Positions 7,740-17,756 of a DNA stretch of 64,000 nucleotides are shown in pieces. This DNA comes from an uncultured Thalassolituus sp. (GTDB taxonomy: Bacteria; Pseudomonadota; Gammaproteobacteria; Pseudomonadales; Oceanobacteraceae): NCBI RefSeq assembly GCF_950066645.1, contig NZ_CATMFB010000011.1, positions 1 through 64,000 on the forward strand, given 5' to 3'. Each line of letters starts with the position of its first letter. The stretch's first letter is position 1. The notes below the pieces were generated by a model. The model saw only the letters and a program-made list of their open reading frames with translations, ran no database searches and was not told where the DNA came from. The position numbers and the translations under genes are program-made.

Positions 7740-9197
7740 TCAGCGCATGCTGTGATCGCTGCGTTTAAAGTTTTTCGCCAGCAGCCAGAAGCTCCAGCTG
7801 AAGCCCGGAAACATAGCGATAACCTTACCGCTTTTGCTCTTGTACCAGGAGTTACAACCGCCTTTTTCCCAGACGGTTTTCTTCATTTCGCTGTGAATAT
7901 GATTGGTGTAACGCTCTTCGGCTTCAGGCGTCACTTCAATCGACTTCGCGTGCGCTCCACGCACACGGTGAATCGCCTGCATGATGTAGTTCATCTGCGC
8001 TTCAATAACGAAAATCGCGGACGTATGACCAATACCGGTGTTTGGCCCTGTGACGATAAACAGGTTAGGGAAGTCCGGAATAACAGTGCCCAGATAAGCA
8101 CGCGGGTAATCTTCCCAGACGTCGCTGATGGCCTTGCCGTCACGACCAATAACAGGGTACGAAATCACGCCGTCTGTGGCGTCATAGCCAGTTGAGTAAA
8201 CGATCAGGTCCAGATCGAGTTTTTCACCTTTTTCGGTGTTGATCCCGGTTTCAGTGATTTCATCTATGCCATCGGTCTTGTCATGCAGAAATACGTTGTC
8301 ACGACAGAACGCCGGATACAGCGTATTGGAAAGAATAATCCGCTTACAGCCAATGGTGTAATCTGGCGTCACTTTCGCACGCAGCTCCGGGTCTTTAATC
8401 TGACGGCGGATATGCGCAAGTGCTGGCTTCTGAGCAGCAGCCTTCAGGCCGGCTTCGGAATATTTAAAGCCGAAGATACGTGTTTCCAGGCCCCAGTAAA
8501 TGCTCCAGCGCAGGAGTTTATAGAGGAACTTATTCTTCAGCAGCGCGCGCTGCCACGGCTTGAATTTACGGTCATGGCGCGGCATCACCCAATGTGGTGT
8601 GCGCTGAAATACATGCAGTTCTGCAACGTCTTTGGCAATTTCAGGAATGATCTGTGCAGCACTGGCGCCGCTACCAATGATGGCAACTTTTTTGCCTTTG
8701 TAGTCGTAGCTGTGATCCCAGTCATTGGTATGAAATGACTTACCCTTGTAGCTATCACGGCCCTTGAAGTTCGGAATAACAGGCGTGCTCAGCGGGCCTG
8801 AAGCGTTGATAATAAACTGACTTTCGTAAACTTCACCGTTATCCAGCTGGATATGCCAACGGCTGATGTCGTCCTGCCACTCGACCTTGGCTACGTTGCA
8901 GTTGGTGTGAGTGCGCTCGCGCAGACCATATTTAGTAATTACGTGCTCAGTGTATTCATTCAGCTCTTTCTGGTTCGCAAACATCTGCGACCACGGATAC
9001 GGCTCATGAGAAATAGAATACAGAGGTGATTGCACATCCACCGCCGCGCCAGGATAGGTGTTCTGACACCAGGTACCGCCCATGAAGTCACGACGTTCAA
9101 GGATGACAAAATCTTCACGCCCCTGCTTCAGCAGGTTGATCGCCGCACACTGGCCACCGAAACCACTACCGATAATCACGATGTTGTATTGCTTCAT
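7740..9197 (-). CDS. Flavin-containing Baeyer-Villiger-type monooxygenase
   Basis: 485 residues with two Rossmann motifs: FAD-binding GSGFGG at 10-15 and NADPH-binding GSGASA at 175-180. Between them is the class I Baeyer-Villiger fingerprint as YKGKSFHTNDWD, with Gly152, His156, Trp160 and Asp161 in place but Tyr150 where Phe is usual. The family inserts an oxygen atom next to a ketone using FAD, NADPH and O2. The substrate is unknown; cyclic or long-chain ketones or terpenoid/steroid-like compounds are all possible. A TetR regulator is divergently transcribed across a region with two 20-bp operator-like repeats, and an SDR gene follows downstream. Confidence 0.9.
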   Translation of the reverse strand: MKQYNIVIIGSGFGGQCAAINLLKQGREDFVILERRDFMGGTWCQNTYPGAAVDVQSPLYSISHEPYPWSQMFANQKELNEYTEHVITKYGLRERTHTNCNVAKVEWQDDISRWHIQLDNGEVYESQFIINASGPLSTPVIPNFKGRDSYKGKSFHTNDWDHSYDYKGKKVAIIGSGASAAQIIPEIAKDVAELHVFQRTPHWVMPRHDRKFKPWQRALLKNKFLYKLLRWSIYWGLETRIFGFKYSEAGLKAAAQKPALAHIRRQIKDPELRAKVTPDYTIGCKRIILSNTLYPAFCRDNVFLHDKTDGIDEITETGINTEKGEKLDLDLIVYSTGYDATDGVISYPVIGRDGKAISDVWEDYPRAYLGTVIPDFPNLFIVTGPNTGIGHTSAIFVIEAQMNYIMQAIHRVRGAHAKSIEVTPEAEERYTNHIHSEMKKTVWEKGGCNSWYKSKSGKVIAMFPGFSWSFWLLAKNFKRSDHSMR

Positions 9198-9228
9198 CTT
9201 ATTTTCACCTCTGTACTGAAATCACCCA

Positions 9229-9275
9229 TCTGACGACAGGTGATGTCACTTTACTTCTGACGACACGTGATGTCA
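9229..9275. promoter_or_regulatory. Tandem operator-like repeats between monooxygenase and TetR genes
   Basis: TCTGACGACAGGTGATGTCA at 9229-9248 recurs at 9256-9275 with a single base change, 27 bases apart. Each copy contains an imperfect inverted repeat TGAC...GTCA. Position and symmetry suit the binding site of the adjacent TetR protein, controlling both directions. Confidence 0.7.
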
Positions 9276-9284
9276 AATAGCTGC

Positions 9285-9935
9285 ATGACGTCTTCTAATT
9301 CCTCTCCATCCGGGCGCAGCTACCGGGGCATGACCCCTGAACAGCGCGCCGCCCAGCGCCGTGAACGCTTCGTAGAAGCGGGCCTGAACCTGTTTGGCAA
9401 TGAGGGCTTCCACGCCACGACGGTGCGCAAGCTCTGCAAAGAAGCCGGCCTGACAGACCGCTATTTTTACGAAAGCTATTCCTCCATGGAGGAATGCCTG
9501 ATCGAAGTTTATGAGCGCTGCCTGCAGGGCATTCTCGCCCGTTTGCAGAAATCCCTGACTAACGTCGGTGGCACTGACTTTCCGGAGGAGCTGATCAGCA
9601 AGTTGCTGAACGACTTCTTCGCCGAAATGGAAGACCCAAGAGTAGCCAAAGTCTGCATGTTTGAGGCCGAAGGTGTGAGTGATCACATGCATACCCTCTA
9701 TAACGACTACATCCGACGCTTTGTGATGATTCTGATGGGTGCGTCACGTGCCTATGTCAAAGACTGGCCGCTCGATGAGGAAGAAACTGAAGTGCTGGGG
9801 AATGCGGTCGTCGGTGGTATTATTCAGGCTACCCGTAACTGGGCGGTCAACGGCTACCACCTCAAGCGCGAATCGCTGGTTAACGGCATTATGGTCATCT
9901 TCAAGGGCACTCAGCTCCTGTTAGGCAAACAATGA
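9285..9935 (+). CDS. TetR/AcrR-family transcriptional regulator
   Basis: N-terminal helix-turn-helix: RERFVEAGLNLFGNEGF, then TTVRKLCKEAGLTDRYFYES; a typical ligand-binding helical C-terminus follows (217 residues from this start). Start choice is uncertain: GTG 9267 and ATG 9270 lie inside the second operator repeat, ATG 9285 clears it, and ATG 9330 is also possible; none has a strong ribosome site. It is divergent from the monooxygenase-SDR operon and probably its ligand-responsive repressor. Its stop overlaps the start of the methyltransferase gene (ATGA), so the two are co-translated. Confidence 0.88.
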   Translation: MTSSNSSPSGRSYRGMTPEQRAAQRRERFVEAGLNLFGNEGFHATTVRKLCKEAGLTDRYFYESYSSMEECLIEVYERCLQGILARLQKSLTNVGGTDFPEELISKLLNDFFAEMEDPRVAKVCMFEAEGVSDHMHTLYNDYIRRFVMILMGASRAYVKDWPLDEEETEVLGNAVVGGIIQATRNWAVNGYHLKRESLVNGIMVIFKGTQLLLGKQ

Positions 9936-10660
9936 AACTCGACGACATCCGCAAACTGCACCAGAAGAAATACCGCCAGCAGCATCAGAAATTTCTGGTT
10001 GAGGGTGAACACCTGGTGCTGGAACTGGAACGTGCCTCCACGGCAAACCCGGCGCTGCTAAAAAACACCGAGCTGTTTGTCACCGAGCAACACAAAGACT
10101 GGCCTGCTCCTTTCAGGCGTCACCTTGTCAGTAACAAGGCAATGACGCAGATGTCAGATACCAAATCACCTCAGGGTGTTATCGCTCTGGTGAACATGAC
10201 CGACCTGTCTCCGGCCGCGGATGCCAGCCAGAAAGCCGTCTATCTGCACGAAATTCAGGACCCCGGTAATCTGGGAACCATTATCCGCACACTGGGCTGG
10301 TTTGGTGGCTTCCGCCTGCTGCTGAGCCCGGGAAGTGTCGATCCGTTTAATCCCAAGGTTGTGCGCTCCAGTATGGGCGCCATTTTCCACCTGCCTATCG
10401 AGCTGGATGTCGATCTGATGTCACTGCCTCATCGTTTCCGCAACATCGCCACGCTGGATATGCAGGGCGAACACATGAGCCATACCTCCTTCCGTGCCTG
10501 CGAGTGCTATATCTTCGGCAACGAAGCCCGCGGAGTACCGCATGACGCCCTTGAAGCCATTGATCCACATACCTTTACTATCCCCGGGTGTGGTGCCATC
10601 GAATCGCTGAATCTTGCAACAGCGGTCAACATGGCTGCCTACGAAATCAACCGCCCCTGA
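9932..10660 (+). CDS. TrmH/SpoU-family RNA methyltransferase
   Basis: 242 residues with the three SpoU motifs: NLGTIIRT near residue 112, FGNEARGVP near 190 and IESLNLATAVNMAAYE at the C-terminus. These build the knotted SAM-binding fold. An N-terminal substrate-binding extension (RQQHQKFLVEGEHLV) is of the type found in the 23S rRNA 2'-O-methyltransferase-like branch. The exact RNA target is unknown. Coupling to the TetR gene by a 4-base overlap appears to be gene order rather than a shared function. An imperfect hairpin at about 10668-10697 follows. Confidence 0.88.
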   Translation: MKLDDIRKLHQKKYRQQHQKFLVEGEHLVLELERASTANPALLKNTELFVTEQHKDWPAPFRRHLVSNKAMTQMSDTKSPQGVIALVNMTDLSPAADASQKAVYLHEIQDPGNLGTIIRTLGWFGGFRLLLSPGSVDPFNPKVVRSSMGAIFHLPIELDVDLMSLPHRFRNIATLDMQGEHMSHTSFRACECYIFGNEARGVPHDALEAIDPHTFTIPGCGAIESLNLATAVNMAAYEINRP

Positions 10661-10803
10661 CTCTTTACAGGATTATGTGATCATAATCTGTCCTGTGCCG
10701 TTGCCCGCGCCCGCCTCTTGAGGGACAATACCGCCCCTTTTTCACCAGTGGCAACAATGCCGCTGGATATAAATGCTAAGCAATCGTGATTCAGGAGTCG
10801 TAC

Positions 10804-12792
10804 ATGACCACCCGTACCGAACTGGCGAATGCCATCCGCGCACTCAGCATGGACGCCGTGCAGAAAGCCAAGTCAGGACACCCAGGCGCCCCAATGGGCA
10901 TGGCAGACATTGCCGAAGTTCTCTGGAACGACTACCTGAAGCACAACCCGGAAAATCCGGAATGGGCTGACCGCGACCGCTTTATTCTCTCGAACGGTCA
11001 CGGCTCCATGCTGATCTACTCGCTGCTGCACCTGAGCGGATACGACCTGTCGATTGACGATCTGAAGAACTTCCGTCAGCTGCACTCCAAAACGCCGGGC
11101 CACCCGGAATACGGTTATGCACCGGGTATCGAGACCACTACTGGCCCGCTGGGTCAGGGCATCGCGAACGGTGTCGGCATGGCGCTGGCAGAAAAAGTTC
11201 TGGCAGGTCAGTTCAACCGTGAAGGCCACGACATCGTTGACCACAACACCTACGTGTTCCTGGGCGACGGCTGCATGATGGAAGGTATCTCCCACGAAGC
11301 CTGCTCACTGGCCGGCACACTGGGCCTGGGCAAGCTGATTGCCTTCTACGATGACAACGGCATTTCTATCGATGGCGAAGTAGAAGGCTGGTTCACCGAC
11401 GATACTGTTAAGCGTTTTGAATCATACGGCTGGCAGGTAATTCCTAAGGTGAATGGCCACGATCCGGAAGAGATCAAACAAGCCATCGATACCGCCCGCG
11501 CTAACAGCGAGCAGCCAACTCTGATCTGCTGCAAAACCATCATTGGTTTCGGCTCGCCGAACAAAGAAGGTAAAGAAGAGTGCCACGGCGCGCCTCTGGG
11601 CGACGACGAAATCGCACTGACCCGCGAGCGTCTGGGCTGGAAACACGGTTCTTTCGAGATCCCTGAAAACGTTTACGAAGGCTGGAGCGCAAAAGCTAAA
11701 GGCGCTGCTGCTGAAAGTGCATGGAACGACAAGTTCGCTGCGTACGAAGCTGCTCACCCAGAGCTGGCGGCTGAATATAAGCGTCGTATCGCTGGCGACC
11801 TGCCAACTGACTTCGCTGCCAAAGCACAGGCCTACATCGAAGAGTGTCAGGCCAAAGGCGAAACCGTTGCATCGCGTAAAGCGTCTCAGAACACTCTGAA
11901 CGCTTTCGGCCCGATGCTGCCTGAATTCCTCGGCGGCTCTGCCGACCTCGCAGGCTCTAACCTGACGCTGTGGAACGGTTGCAAGGGTGTGAGCGAGACT
12001 GACGCTTCTGGTAACTACATTTTCTACGGCGTGCGTGAATTCGCTATGAGCGCCATGATGAATGGCATCGCGCTGCACAAAGGCTTCGTCCCTTACGGCG
12101 CCACCTTCCTGATGTTTATGGAATACGCCCGTAACGCCGTACGTATGGCTGCACTGATGAAGCAGCGTGCGATTTTCGTCTACACCCACGACTCTATCGG
12201 TCTGGGCGAAGATGGCCCGACCCACCAGCCAGTAGAGCAAGTGGCGAACCTGCGTAACACTCCAAACCTGCAGACCTGGCGTCCTTGTGACACGGTTGAA
12301 TCTGCGGTGGCGTGGAAATCCTCTGTCGAGCGCAAAGACGGCCCATCGGCGCTGATCTTCTCTCGTCAGGGTCTGCCTCATCAGGACCGTAACGCCGAGC
12401 AGGTTGAAGCCATCTCCCGCGGTGGTTACATCCTTAAAGACTGTGCTGGCACCCCTGATGCCATCATCATCGCGACCGGTTCTGAGGTCTCACTGGCGAT
12501 GGAAGCGGCTGAGAAGCTGAGCGGTAAGAACATCCGTGTTGTTTCTATGCCTTCTGCCGAAGTCTTCTGTGCCCAGGGCGCTGAATACATGGAGCAGGTA
12601 CTGCCAAGCGCGGTGACGGCTCGTGTTGCAGTGGAAGCTCTCCACAAAGACTACTGGTACAAGTTTGTCGGCCTGAACGGCGCCATCGTCGGCATGGACA
12701 CCTTCGGTGAATCTGCCCCTGCCGGTGACCTGTTCAAAGAGTTCGGCATCACCACAGACACCGTTGTTGATGCAGTAAACGGCCTGCTGTAA
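10804..12792 (+). CDS. tkt: Transketolase
   Basis: 662-residue thiamine-diphosphate enzyme moving two-carbon units between sugar phosphates in the non-oxidative pentose phosphate pathway. Full family length. Visible landmarks are [20 protein letters not shown] at the N-terminus, the ThDP motif beginning GDGCMMEG, the pyrimidine domain with [19 protein letters not shown], and [19 protein letters not shown]. The ATG at 10804 follows AGGAG by six bases; the in-frame GTG at 10786 precedes that site and is not the start. Followed by its own strong terminator. Confidence 0.97.
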   Translation: MTTRTELANAIRALSMDAVQKAKSGHPGAPMGMADIAEVLWNDYLKHNPENPEWADRDRFILSNGHGSMLIYSLLHLSGYDLSIDDLKNFRQLHSKTPGHPEYGYAPGIETTTGPLGQGIANGVGMALAEKVLAGQFNREGHDIVDHNTYVFLGDGCMMEGISHEACSLAGTLGLGKLIAFYDDNGISIDGEVEGWFTDDTVKRFESYGWQVIPKVNGHDPEEIKQAIDTARANSEQPTLICCKTIIGFGSPNKEGKEECHGAPLGDDEIALTRERLGWKHGSFEIPENVYEGWSAKAKGAAAESAWNDKFAAYEAAHPELAAEYKRRIAGDLPTDFAAKAQAYIEECQAKGETVASRKASQNTLNAFGPMLPEFLGGSADLAGSNLTLWNGCKGVSETDASGNYIFYGVREFAMSAMMNGIALHKGFVPYGATFLMFMEYARNAVRMAALMKQRAIFVYTHDSIGLGEDGPTHQPVEQVANLRNTPNLQTWRPCDTVESAVAWKSSVERKDGPSALIFSRQGLPHQDRNAEQVEAISRGGYILKDCAGTPDAIIIATGSEVSLAMEAAEKLSGKNIRVVSMPSAEVFCAQGAEYMEQVLPSAVTARVAVEALHKDYWYKFVGLNGAIVGMDTFGESAPAGDLFKEFGITTDTVVDAVNGLL

Positions 12793-12820
12793 GCCCAGCG
12801 CTTCAGTCAGACTGTGAAAT

Positions 12821-12850
12821 AAAAAACCGGGCCAAGCGCCCGGTTTTTTT
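12821..12850 (+). terminator. Terminator of tkt
   Basis: AAAAAACCGGGC and GCCCGGTTTTTT pair around a short loop (CAAGC), ending in a T-run, 28 bases after the stop. Confidence 0.9.
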
Positions 12851-12938
12851 ATGTCTGAAAGGACAGCGTCGTGTAAAGCCAGTCAACCATATTGACTGCC
12901 GTGATAAGCTCGACTTAAACACTAATAAGGAAATATCC

Positions 12939-14804
12939 GTGTCCAGAATCATCAACATCACATTATTACTTTCCCTTCTTAGTTCACCTTTCGCATTTTC
13001 AGATACTGATAGTGATGGAGATCTTATCTGGGATATGCACGATAATTGCCCTGATATCGCGAACGCTGAACAACAGGATTATGATTCAGATGGCGAAGGA
13101 GACGCCTGCGACAATGATATAGACAACGATGGACTCACGAATGAGGAAGAAGACAACGTCGGTTCTGATTCCTACAATTCCAACGACTACACTATGGACA
13201 GTGATAGCGACGGATTCGGCAACCTGTTCGAAGCAATCGCGGGTACGGATCCACTCTCTTCTGAATCGCAGCCGATCATTCCAGGCAGCTATGATATTGA
13301 CCTGACCCAGAATCCAGATGATTTTCCCCTGGGCCTACAATCTGGTCAGTTGGCTGAGACACCAAATGGAATTCGGCTCAGCCTGCAGAGGTCAGCGACC
13401 GATGAAGATGAATATTTAACGGGTAAGTTGGCTTTGGCAACCAACTTCCCCGAACAAACTCTCGTCAACATAGTAGCTGAGCTTGATACTCCCGAAGGAA
13501 CTGCTGCCTCAACCAGGATTTACACTGATGGATCGGGGTCCGGCAGGTTCATCCAGGCTGACTCTGGCGAATTTGTCGTAGCTTCAAGAATCAGCGCTGG
13601 CCCAAGAATAGTTACGCTCAATTATTCTGCGTGGACATTAAGTGATGATCTTGCCCCAACACTTGTTCTAAAGAGGGTACTGACTGGTCAGGATACCGAC
13701 GACGATTATCTGCTTGTTCCTCTGGACGGCTGCCCGCTTGAGAGCTCGGGGCTTACTGACAGCGACGGCGACGGTCTGCAAGACGAATGCGATTATGATG
13801 AAGCAGACAGCGATTCTGATGGGGTTCCAGATGGCGGTGATAATTGCCCTACTGTATACAACCCATTCCAGGAAGCCTTAACCGATCAATACTATTTTTT
13901 CGGTGATGCCTGCAATCCTGATGACGATTTCGATGGCATTCCAGATGAGATTGAAGATCTGCTGGATTACCGGGACTCCAGAGGCGGGGACCTGGAGCGG
14001 CACGAATATGGGTTTCTGATTCATATTATTGATACAGATACCGACGGGGACGGGGCAAACGACGTTTACGAGATTAATACGGGTACAGACCCGTTCACCT
14101 TCGATACCTTTGAAACAATTTCGCTCACCGACTATGTGCCACTTGGTGACATTAAATACACTTACCGGGCACACGTGACAATTTCCCCTCCTGAATACAA
14201 CACCGATTATGAGGAAACTATTTCAGAAGAGTCTCCCGGTGTTTACAAAGAAACCGCTTACGGTTTGTTTGGAGGTGGACCTCATTACTACCGAATAGGC
14301 AAAGACGGCATCTACCTGAAAGGATATGACAACTGGCGAAATGGCGATGGCTACGAAGAAATTGACTTGCTGCACTTGCCATTCGAGCTTCAGGAAGGTG
14401 GTAGTGTACCATCATCAGGTGCCTCGAAATGCAGTGATGAAGGCTGCAGACCGCACTTTATCTATATGATTGATAAAGGCGAGATGTTCTTTGATGGTGA
14501 ATACAGGGAATACGTGACACTAGTCTCTTCTACATTTGGTTTTGACCTGTACTACATCTACCTTAAAGACATCGGCCTCTATGGCACTCACTATATGAAC
14601 CTAGTCGACTACGAGATCACTAACCGTGTCGATGTTGCTGCGATTGCCGCGGCCTTGCCAGAACCCGAAACGCCAGTGGAAGTGGAGCCACAACCCACCA
14701 GCGAATCATCGTCTTCCGGCGGCGGTGGCGGTGCGGTTAATCTGTTCTGGATGCTGTTAACGATGGTGAGTCTGATCTACCGCCGAAAATATCGGTCAGC
14801 ATAA
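12939..14804 (+). CDS. Thrombospondin type 3 repeat protein with GlyGly-CTERM anchor
   Basis: 621 residues from GTG 12939, eight bases after AAGGA. A Sec signal peptide (residues 1-21) is followed by calcium-binding TSP3/EF-like Asp-rich repeats at ~21-108 (DSDGDLIWDMHDNCPD, DIDNDGLTNEEE) and ~271-388. Then comes a beta-rich C-terminal domain. The last ~30 residues (SSSSGGGGG, then a hydrophobic stretch and YRRKYR) are a GlyGly-CTERM sorting signal, which a rhombosortase cleaves so that the protein reaches the cell surface or is released by type II secretion. It is a shorter paralogue of the protein at 25569-29147: both share the segment DTFE(T/S)ISL.DY.PLG. Role unknown; calcium-dependent adhesion or surface assembly is plausible. 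Confidence 0.85.
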   Translation: MSRIINITLLLSLLSSPFAFSDTDSDGDLIWDMHDNCPDIANAEQQDYDSDGEGDACDNDIDNDGLTNEEEDNVGSDSYNSNDYTMDSDSDGFGNLFEAIAGTDPLSSESQPIIPGSYDIDLTQNPDDFPLGLQSGQLAETPNGIRLSLQRSATDEDEYLTGKLALATNFPEQTLVNIVAELDTPEGTAASTRIYTDGSGSGRFIQADSGEFVVASRISAGPRIVTLNYSAWTLSDDLAPTLVLKRVLTGQDTDDDYLLVPLDGCPLESSGLTDSDGDGLQDECDYDEADSDSDGVPDGGDNCPTVYNPFQEALTDQYYFFGDACNPDDDFDGIPDEIEDLLDYRDSRGGDLERHEYGFLIHIIDTDTDGDGANDVYEINTGTDPFTFDTFETISLTDYVPLGDIKYTYRAHVTISPPEYNTDYEETISEESPGVYKETAYGLFGGGPHYYRIGKDGIYLKGYDNWRNGDGYEEIDLLHLPFELQEGGSVPSSGASKCSDEGCRPHFIYMIDKGEMFFDGEYREYVTLVSSTFGFDLYYIYLKDIGLYGTHYMNLVDYEITNRVDVAAIAAALPEPETPVEVEPQPTSESSSSGGGGGAVNLFWMLLTMVSLIYRRKYRSA

Positions 14805-14813
14805 GATTGGTAT

Positions 14814-14843
14814 AAAAAAAGAGCCGCTACTGCGGCTCTTTTT
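14814..14843. terminator. Bidirectional terminator
   Basis: AAAAAGAGCCGC and GCGGCTCTTTTT pair around TACT, with A- and T-runs on both sides. It lies between the convergent TSP3 and LuxR genes and can serve both. Confidence 0.9.
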
Positions 14844-14859
14844 CCAGGTGTTCAACAAT

Positions 14860-15588
14860 TCAGATACAGCCCTGTCGTATGGCTCTCGCTACCAGCAGGC
14901 TACGGCTGTTTACGTTGAATTTTTTATAAAGATTATGCACATGGAATTTCGCGGTACGTTCAGACACGGACAGAATGACGCCGATTTCCCAGTTGGTCTT
15001 TCCTTCTGAGATCCACTTCAGTACTTCTGCTTCTTTCTGAGTAACGGAGGGTTGCTCGTCGAATTGCTTCACTTTCAGCAGATACGTCTGGATGCATGGC
15101 ATCAGGCTTTGCATAAACTGGTTTTCTGCGTGATCAAGCTGGCGATCCAACGCCAGAAAGAACATGCAGTTCAGCTGTTCGTCCTGAAAGTCCGTAGAGA
15201 CCTTTCCAACCAATGCCGGACCGCCCCCCGTATGGCGACCACACTCAGGCTCGTCGGCATCTGTTGAATCGAGTCGGAAGATGGTGTTGTTGAACGCATT
15301 CATCTGGCTGGCCAGCGAATTAGATTTCAGGTAATCCGACTGCAGATACACAGACTCATCGGTGACGTTGATGCCATGCACAGAGTCGATTGAACTGATT
15401 TCCCGGCCACTCTGTGAGCAGTTGATAAACACACCCCAGTCGACCGGAATCATATTACTGACACGCCCAAAGACTTCGTCAGCCACCTGTTTGCTGTCTG
15501 ACGCCAACAGCTTAAGGTGCAGATCCAGTAACCCCTGCTGAACACTATCCAGTACCGGATGTCCGAACGCTTCTTCCATCTGCATCAT
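14860..15588 (-). CDS. LuxR-family transcriptional regulator
   Basis: 242 residues. The C-terminal GerE-type helix-turn-helix is clear: TQKEAEVLKWISEGKTNWEI, then LSVSERTAKFHVHNLYKKF. The ~170-residue N-terminal part is a sensor domain of the general size of an autoinducer-binding or GAF-like domain, but its ligand residues could not be confirmed. AGGAG lies nine bases before the ATG at 15588. It is the last gene on the minus strand after the DUF1302 gene (120-base gap) and sits at the end of the acyl-metabolite/export cluster. It is the natural candidate to control that cluster, possibly by sensing its product. Confidence 0.88.
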   Translation of the reverse strand: MMQMEEAFGHPVLDSVQQGLLDLHLKLLASDSKQVADEVFGRVSNMIPVDWGVFINCSQSGREISSIDSVHGINVTDESVYLQSDYLKSNSLASQMNAFNNTIFRLDSTDADEPECGRHTGGGPALVGKVSTDFQDEQLNCMFFLALDRQLDHAENQFMQSLMPCIQTYLLKVKQFDEQPSVTQKEAEVLKWISEGKTNWEIGVILSVSERTAKFHVHNLYKKFNVNSRSLLVARAIRQGCI

Positions 15589-15708
15589 AGAACGCTACTC
15601 CTGAGCTGAGTTCCTTCTCTGGTCAGATCACACTGCCTGTCATCCGACGACAATACGAAATTGAAACAGCCAACACTGAGAATAGCAATTGATCTGATTT
15701 CATTCTCT

Positions 15709-16941
15709 TCAGAACTGCGCCGAAATCTTAAAATAGAGGCGGCTGTTGTCACTAAACTGTCCAAACTGGCTCCGTTTATGTCCAAAGTACTGGACCACAC
15801 CAGTATCTACGCTGACTTCCTGAGTCAGACGATAAATCAGATTCAGCTTATTGAGGTACCCAGTGCGACCTGACTCGCTGTCTGACAAGGTGTTATTCAT
15901 CAGTGTCAGCCGGTCTGCCCTGAAATTCTGGCTGACGGTGAATGACATCTGATCTGACCGCGCTCCATCAACATTGCCCTTTTCGGGCAGCCAGTGACGG
16001 GCAAATTGTATATTGGTGGTAAAAGCACTATAGGAATAATCGAATCCGATTAACGCGCTGCTTTTATCCGCCTGATCTGCCTCACCCTGTTGATTCCGAA
16101 CGTAACTGCCGGGCATGTATGCCAGATCACCACGGACGATCCAGCTAGCTATGGGGGTAGCCACCGACACACCCGCCAATTTTTTACGCCTCTGACTCAA
16201 CTCAGGTCGCCCTTCATCATCTGAAAGCAGGATAGGCTCACCATCCCAACCGTAATAGCTGTACAGGCCAAGGTCCCAGTCTTCTGCAGCCACAAAACGG
16301 TAGCGTAGTGCCGCTGACATCGCCTGCGCGGTATAGCTGTCAGGTTTGTCCCAATTGGGCCGTACCGGGCTACCTGCAAACAGATCAAACTCGGAGTCGA
16401 TGGCAGGTAAACGTGGTGCTTTCACCTCAGGAATAAGCAGCAATTGAATATCACCGTTATCAAGCATCCTGGTGGCATTCATCATGGTCAGAGGTAACCG
16501 GCCCTCTTCAAAGTCGTCAATATAAGCAAGCACATTTTCGCGGCCATCGAGTGGATTAACGACATCCAGAACCCGGAAATAATCGCCCTGCCCCCAGGTC
16601 ACCTGCTGTTTCCCCAACACCCACTCCCAGTTGCCCGCCATGCAGTTCAGGGTCAGTTGTCGTACTTCCAGACGGCTATCCCATTCCTGATCATCCGGGT
16701 CGCTTATCCCAGGCCTGGCGCGTTGATCTAATGCCATTCCGCGGATCTGATACGCAGCAACACAGGCATCACCGGCATCCAGTTCTCCACTGTATTTTGC
16801 GAAGAATTTGTCCGCTGCTTTGCCTGAAACTTCAGACCCATGATCGTGCTGATAGTACACTTCGGTCTGAGCCGTAGCGGACACTGGCAATGCCAGTGCC
16901 GCAACTGCAAGAACGAAGGCGGGCTTTGAGATGACCGCCAT
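15709..16941 (-). CDS. DUF1302-like outer-membrane beta-barrel protein
   Basis: 410 residues with a signal peptide (residues 1-25, ending SATAQ). Beta-strand-rich to a terminal Phe (YFKISAQF), typical of outer-membrane barrels. The block GKQQVTWGQGDYFRVLDVVN is characteristic of the DUF1302 family. The ATG overlaps the stop of the LolA-like gene upstream by one base. Such proteins are often encoded with RND/MMPL exporters and periplasmic lipoprotein-like carriers; here it is the likely outer-membrane exit or receptor of the transport chain. Confidence 0.8.
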   Translation of the reverse strand: MAVISKPAFVLAVAALALPVSATAQTEVYYQHDHGSEVSGKAADKFFAKYSGELDAGDACVAAYQIRGMALDQRARPGISDPDDQEWDSRLEVRQLTLNCMAGNWEWVLGKQQVTWGQGDYFRVLDVVNPLDGRENVLAYIDDFEEGRLPLTMMNATRMLDNGDIQLLLIPEVKAPRLPAIDSEFDLFAGSPVRPNWDKPDSYTAQAMSAALRYRFVAAEDWDLGLYSYYGWDGEPILLSDDEGRPELSQRRKKLAGVSVATPIASWIVRGDLAYMPGSYVRNQQGEADQADKSSALIGFDYSYSAFTTNIQFARHWLPEKGNVDGARSDQMSFTVSQNFRADRLTLMNNTLSDSESGRTGYLNKLNLIYRLTQEVSVDTGVVQYFGHKRSQFGQFSDNSRLYFKISAQF

Positions 16942-17756
16942 TACAGCCCCCGTTTAAGAGCAACCATGCTGAACTGTGCATCTTTAACCGGCAGGTTATA
17001 GTCGATGCTGTTCAGTTTCAGTTGCGTTACATCTCCCGTCTGGACGTTGTTTACGTGCAGCGAGGTGACGGTCCAGAACCCGTCTATCAGCTCTATCGTG
17101 TCAGCGGACATGGTTTTGATATGGTGTCCCTGCTCATCAAAGTATTCTTCTTTAATAATCAGATGACGCGCCGGATCTACCCAGGACACTTTACGGGTAT
17201 AACCAGTTTTAAACACCGTATTATCATTGGCAGCCTCACCCGTAATACGGGCAGTGCTGACACCATTGATCACTTCATTTCCGTCCAACTGATATCGGAA
17301 GTCCTGAAGCTGAAGGCGCTCAAGATCGGCAAATGACATTTCACTACTGACGAAGCGCCCACGCTTATTCTTAGATGATAAGCGCTTTACCTTTTTCATC
17401 GCCGGGATATAAATCCAGATATCGTCATCGCGATCAGACGCTTCTTCATACGCGTGAAGCATGACGCCAGTACCAGCCACATCGGCAGGCTGACTGACGT
17501 ATACCATCGACTTGCTGTCCTGCCCCTCATCGGTTTCCAGCATGGTGATATGCCGGACACGTTCGAAGCCATCTTTGCTGGTGAGCGTCATAGTAATGTC
17601 TGACTTACGGCTATCACCATCTGCACGAAACTTCACCTGCTGCATCAGTTCGTAGGCTGCCGGGTCACTTTCTGACGCACTGGCGAAGCCGGCCGAGAGC
17701 GAACAGATCAGTGCCACTGTGCTGATGGCCGTTTTCTTTAATGACGGTATTTTCAT
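16941..17756 (-). CDS. LolA-like outer membrane lipoprotein-sorting protein
   Basis: 271 residues with a signal peptide (residues 1-27, ending AGFASA). The body has the half-barrel LolA-type pattern: SDITMTLTSKDGFERVRHIT, MVYVSQPADVAGTGVML, DDIWIYIPAMKKVKRLSSKN and SEMSFADLERL. This is the outer membrane lipoprotein-sorting protein family, encoded beside RND/MMPL transporters. It probably shuttles a lipid or acylated molecule through the periplasm from the RND pump to the outer membrane. ATGA overlap with the upstream transporter gene shows tight coupling. Confidence 0.85.
   Translation of the reverse strand: MKIPSLKKTAISTVALICSLSAGFASASESDPAAYELMQQVKFRADGDSRKSDITMTLTSKDGFERVRHITMLETDEGQDSKSMVYVSQPADVAGTGVMLHAYEEASDRDDDIWIYIPAMKKVKRLSSKNKRGRFVSSEMSFADLERLQLQDFRYQLDGNEVINGVSTARITGEAANDNTVFKTGYTRKVSWVDPARHLIIKEEYFDEQGHHIKTMSADTIELIDGFWTVTSLHVNNVQTGDVTQLKLNSIDYNLPVKDAQFSMVALKRGL

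Noticed and set aside
7698-8195. Plus-strand ORF opposite the monooxygenase gene
   Set aside because: Antisense to a well-supported coding region; residues show no protein-like pattern.
10668-10697. Terminator after the SpoU gene
   Set aside because: The hairpin has a bulge and no T-run; kept only as a remark in the SpoU entry.
11422-12381. Long minus-strand ORF within tkt
   Set aside because: Runs antisense to transketolase, a full-length conserved gene; long shadows are expected at this GC content.
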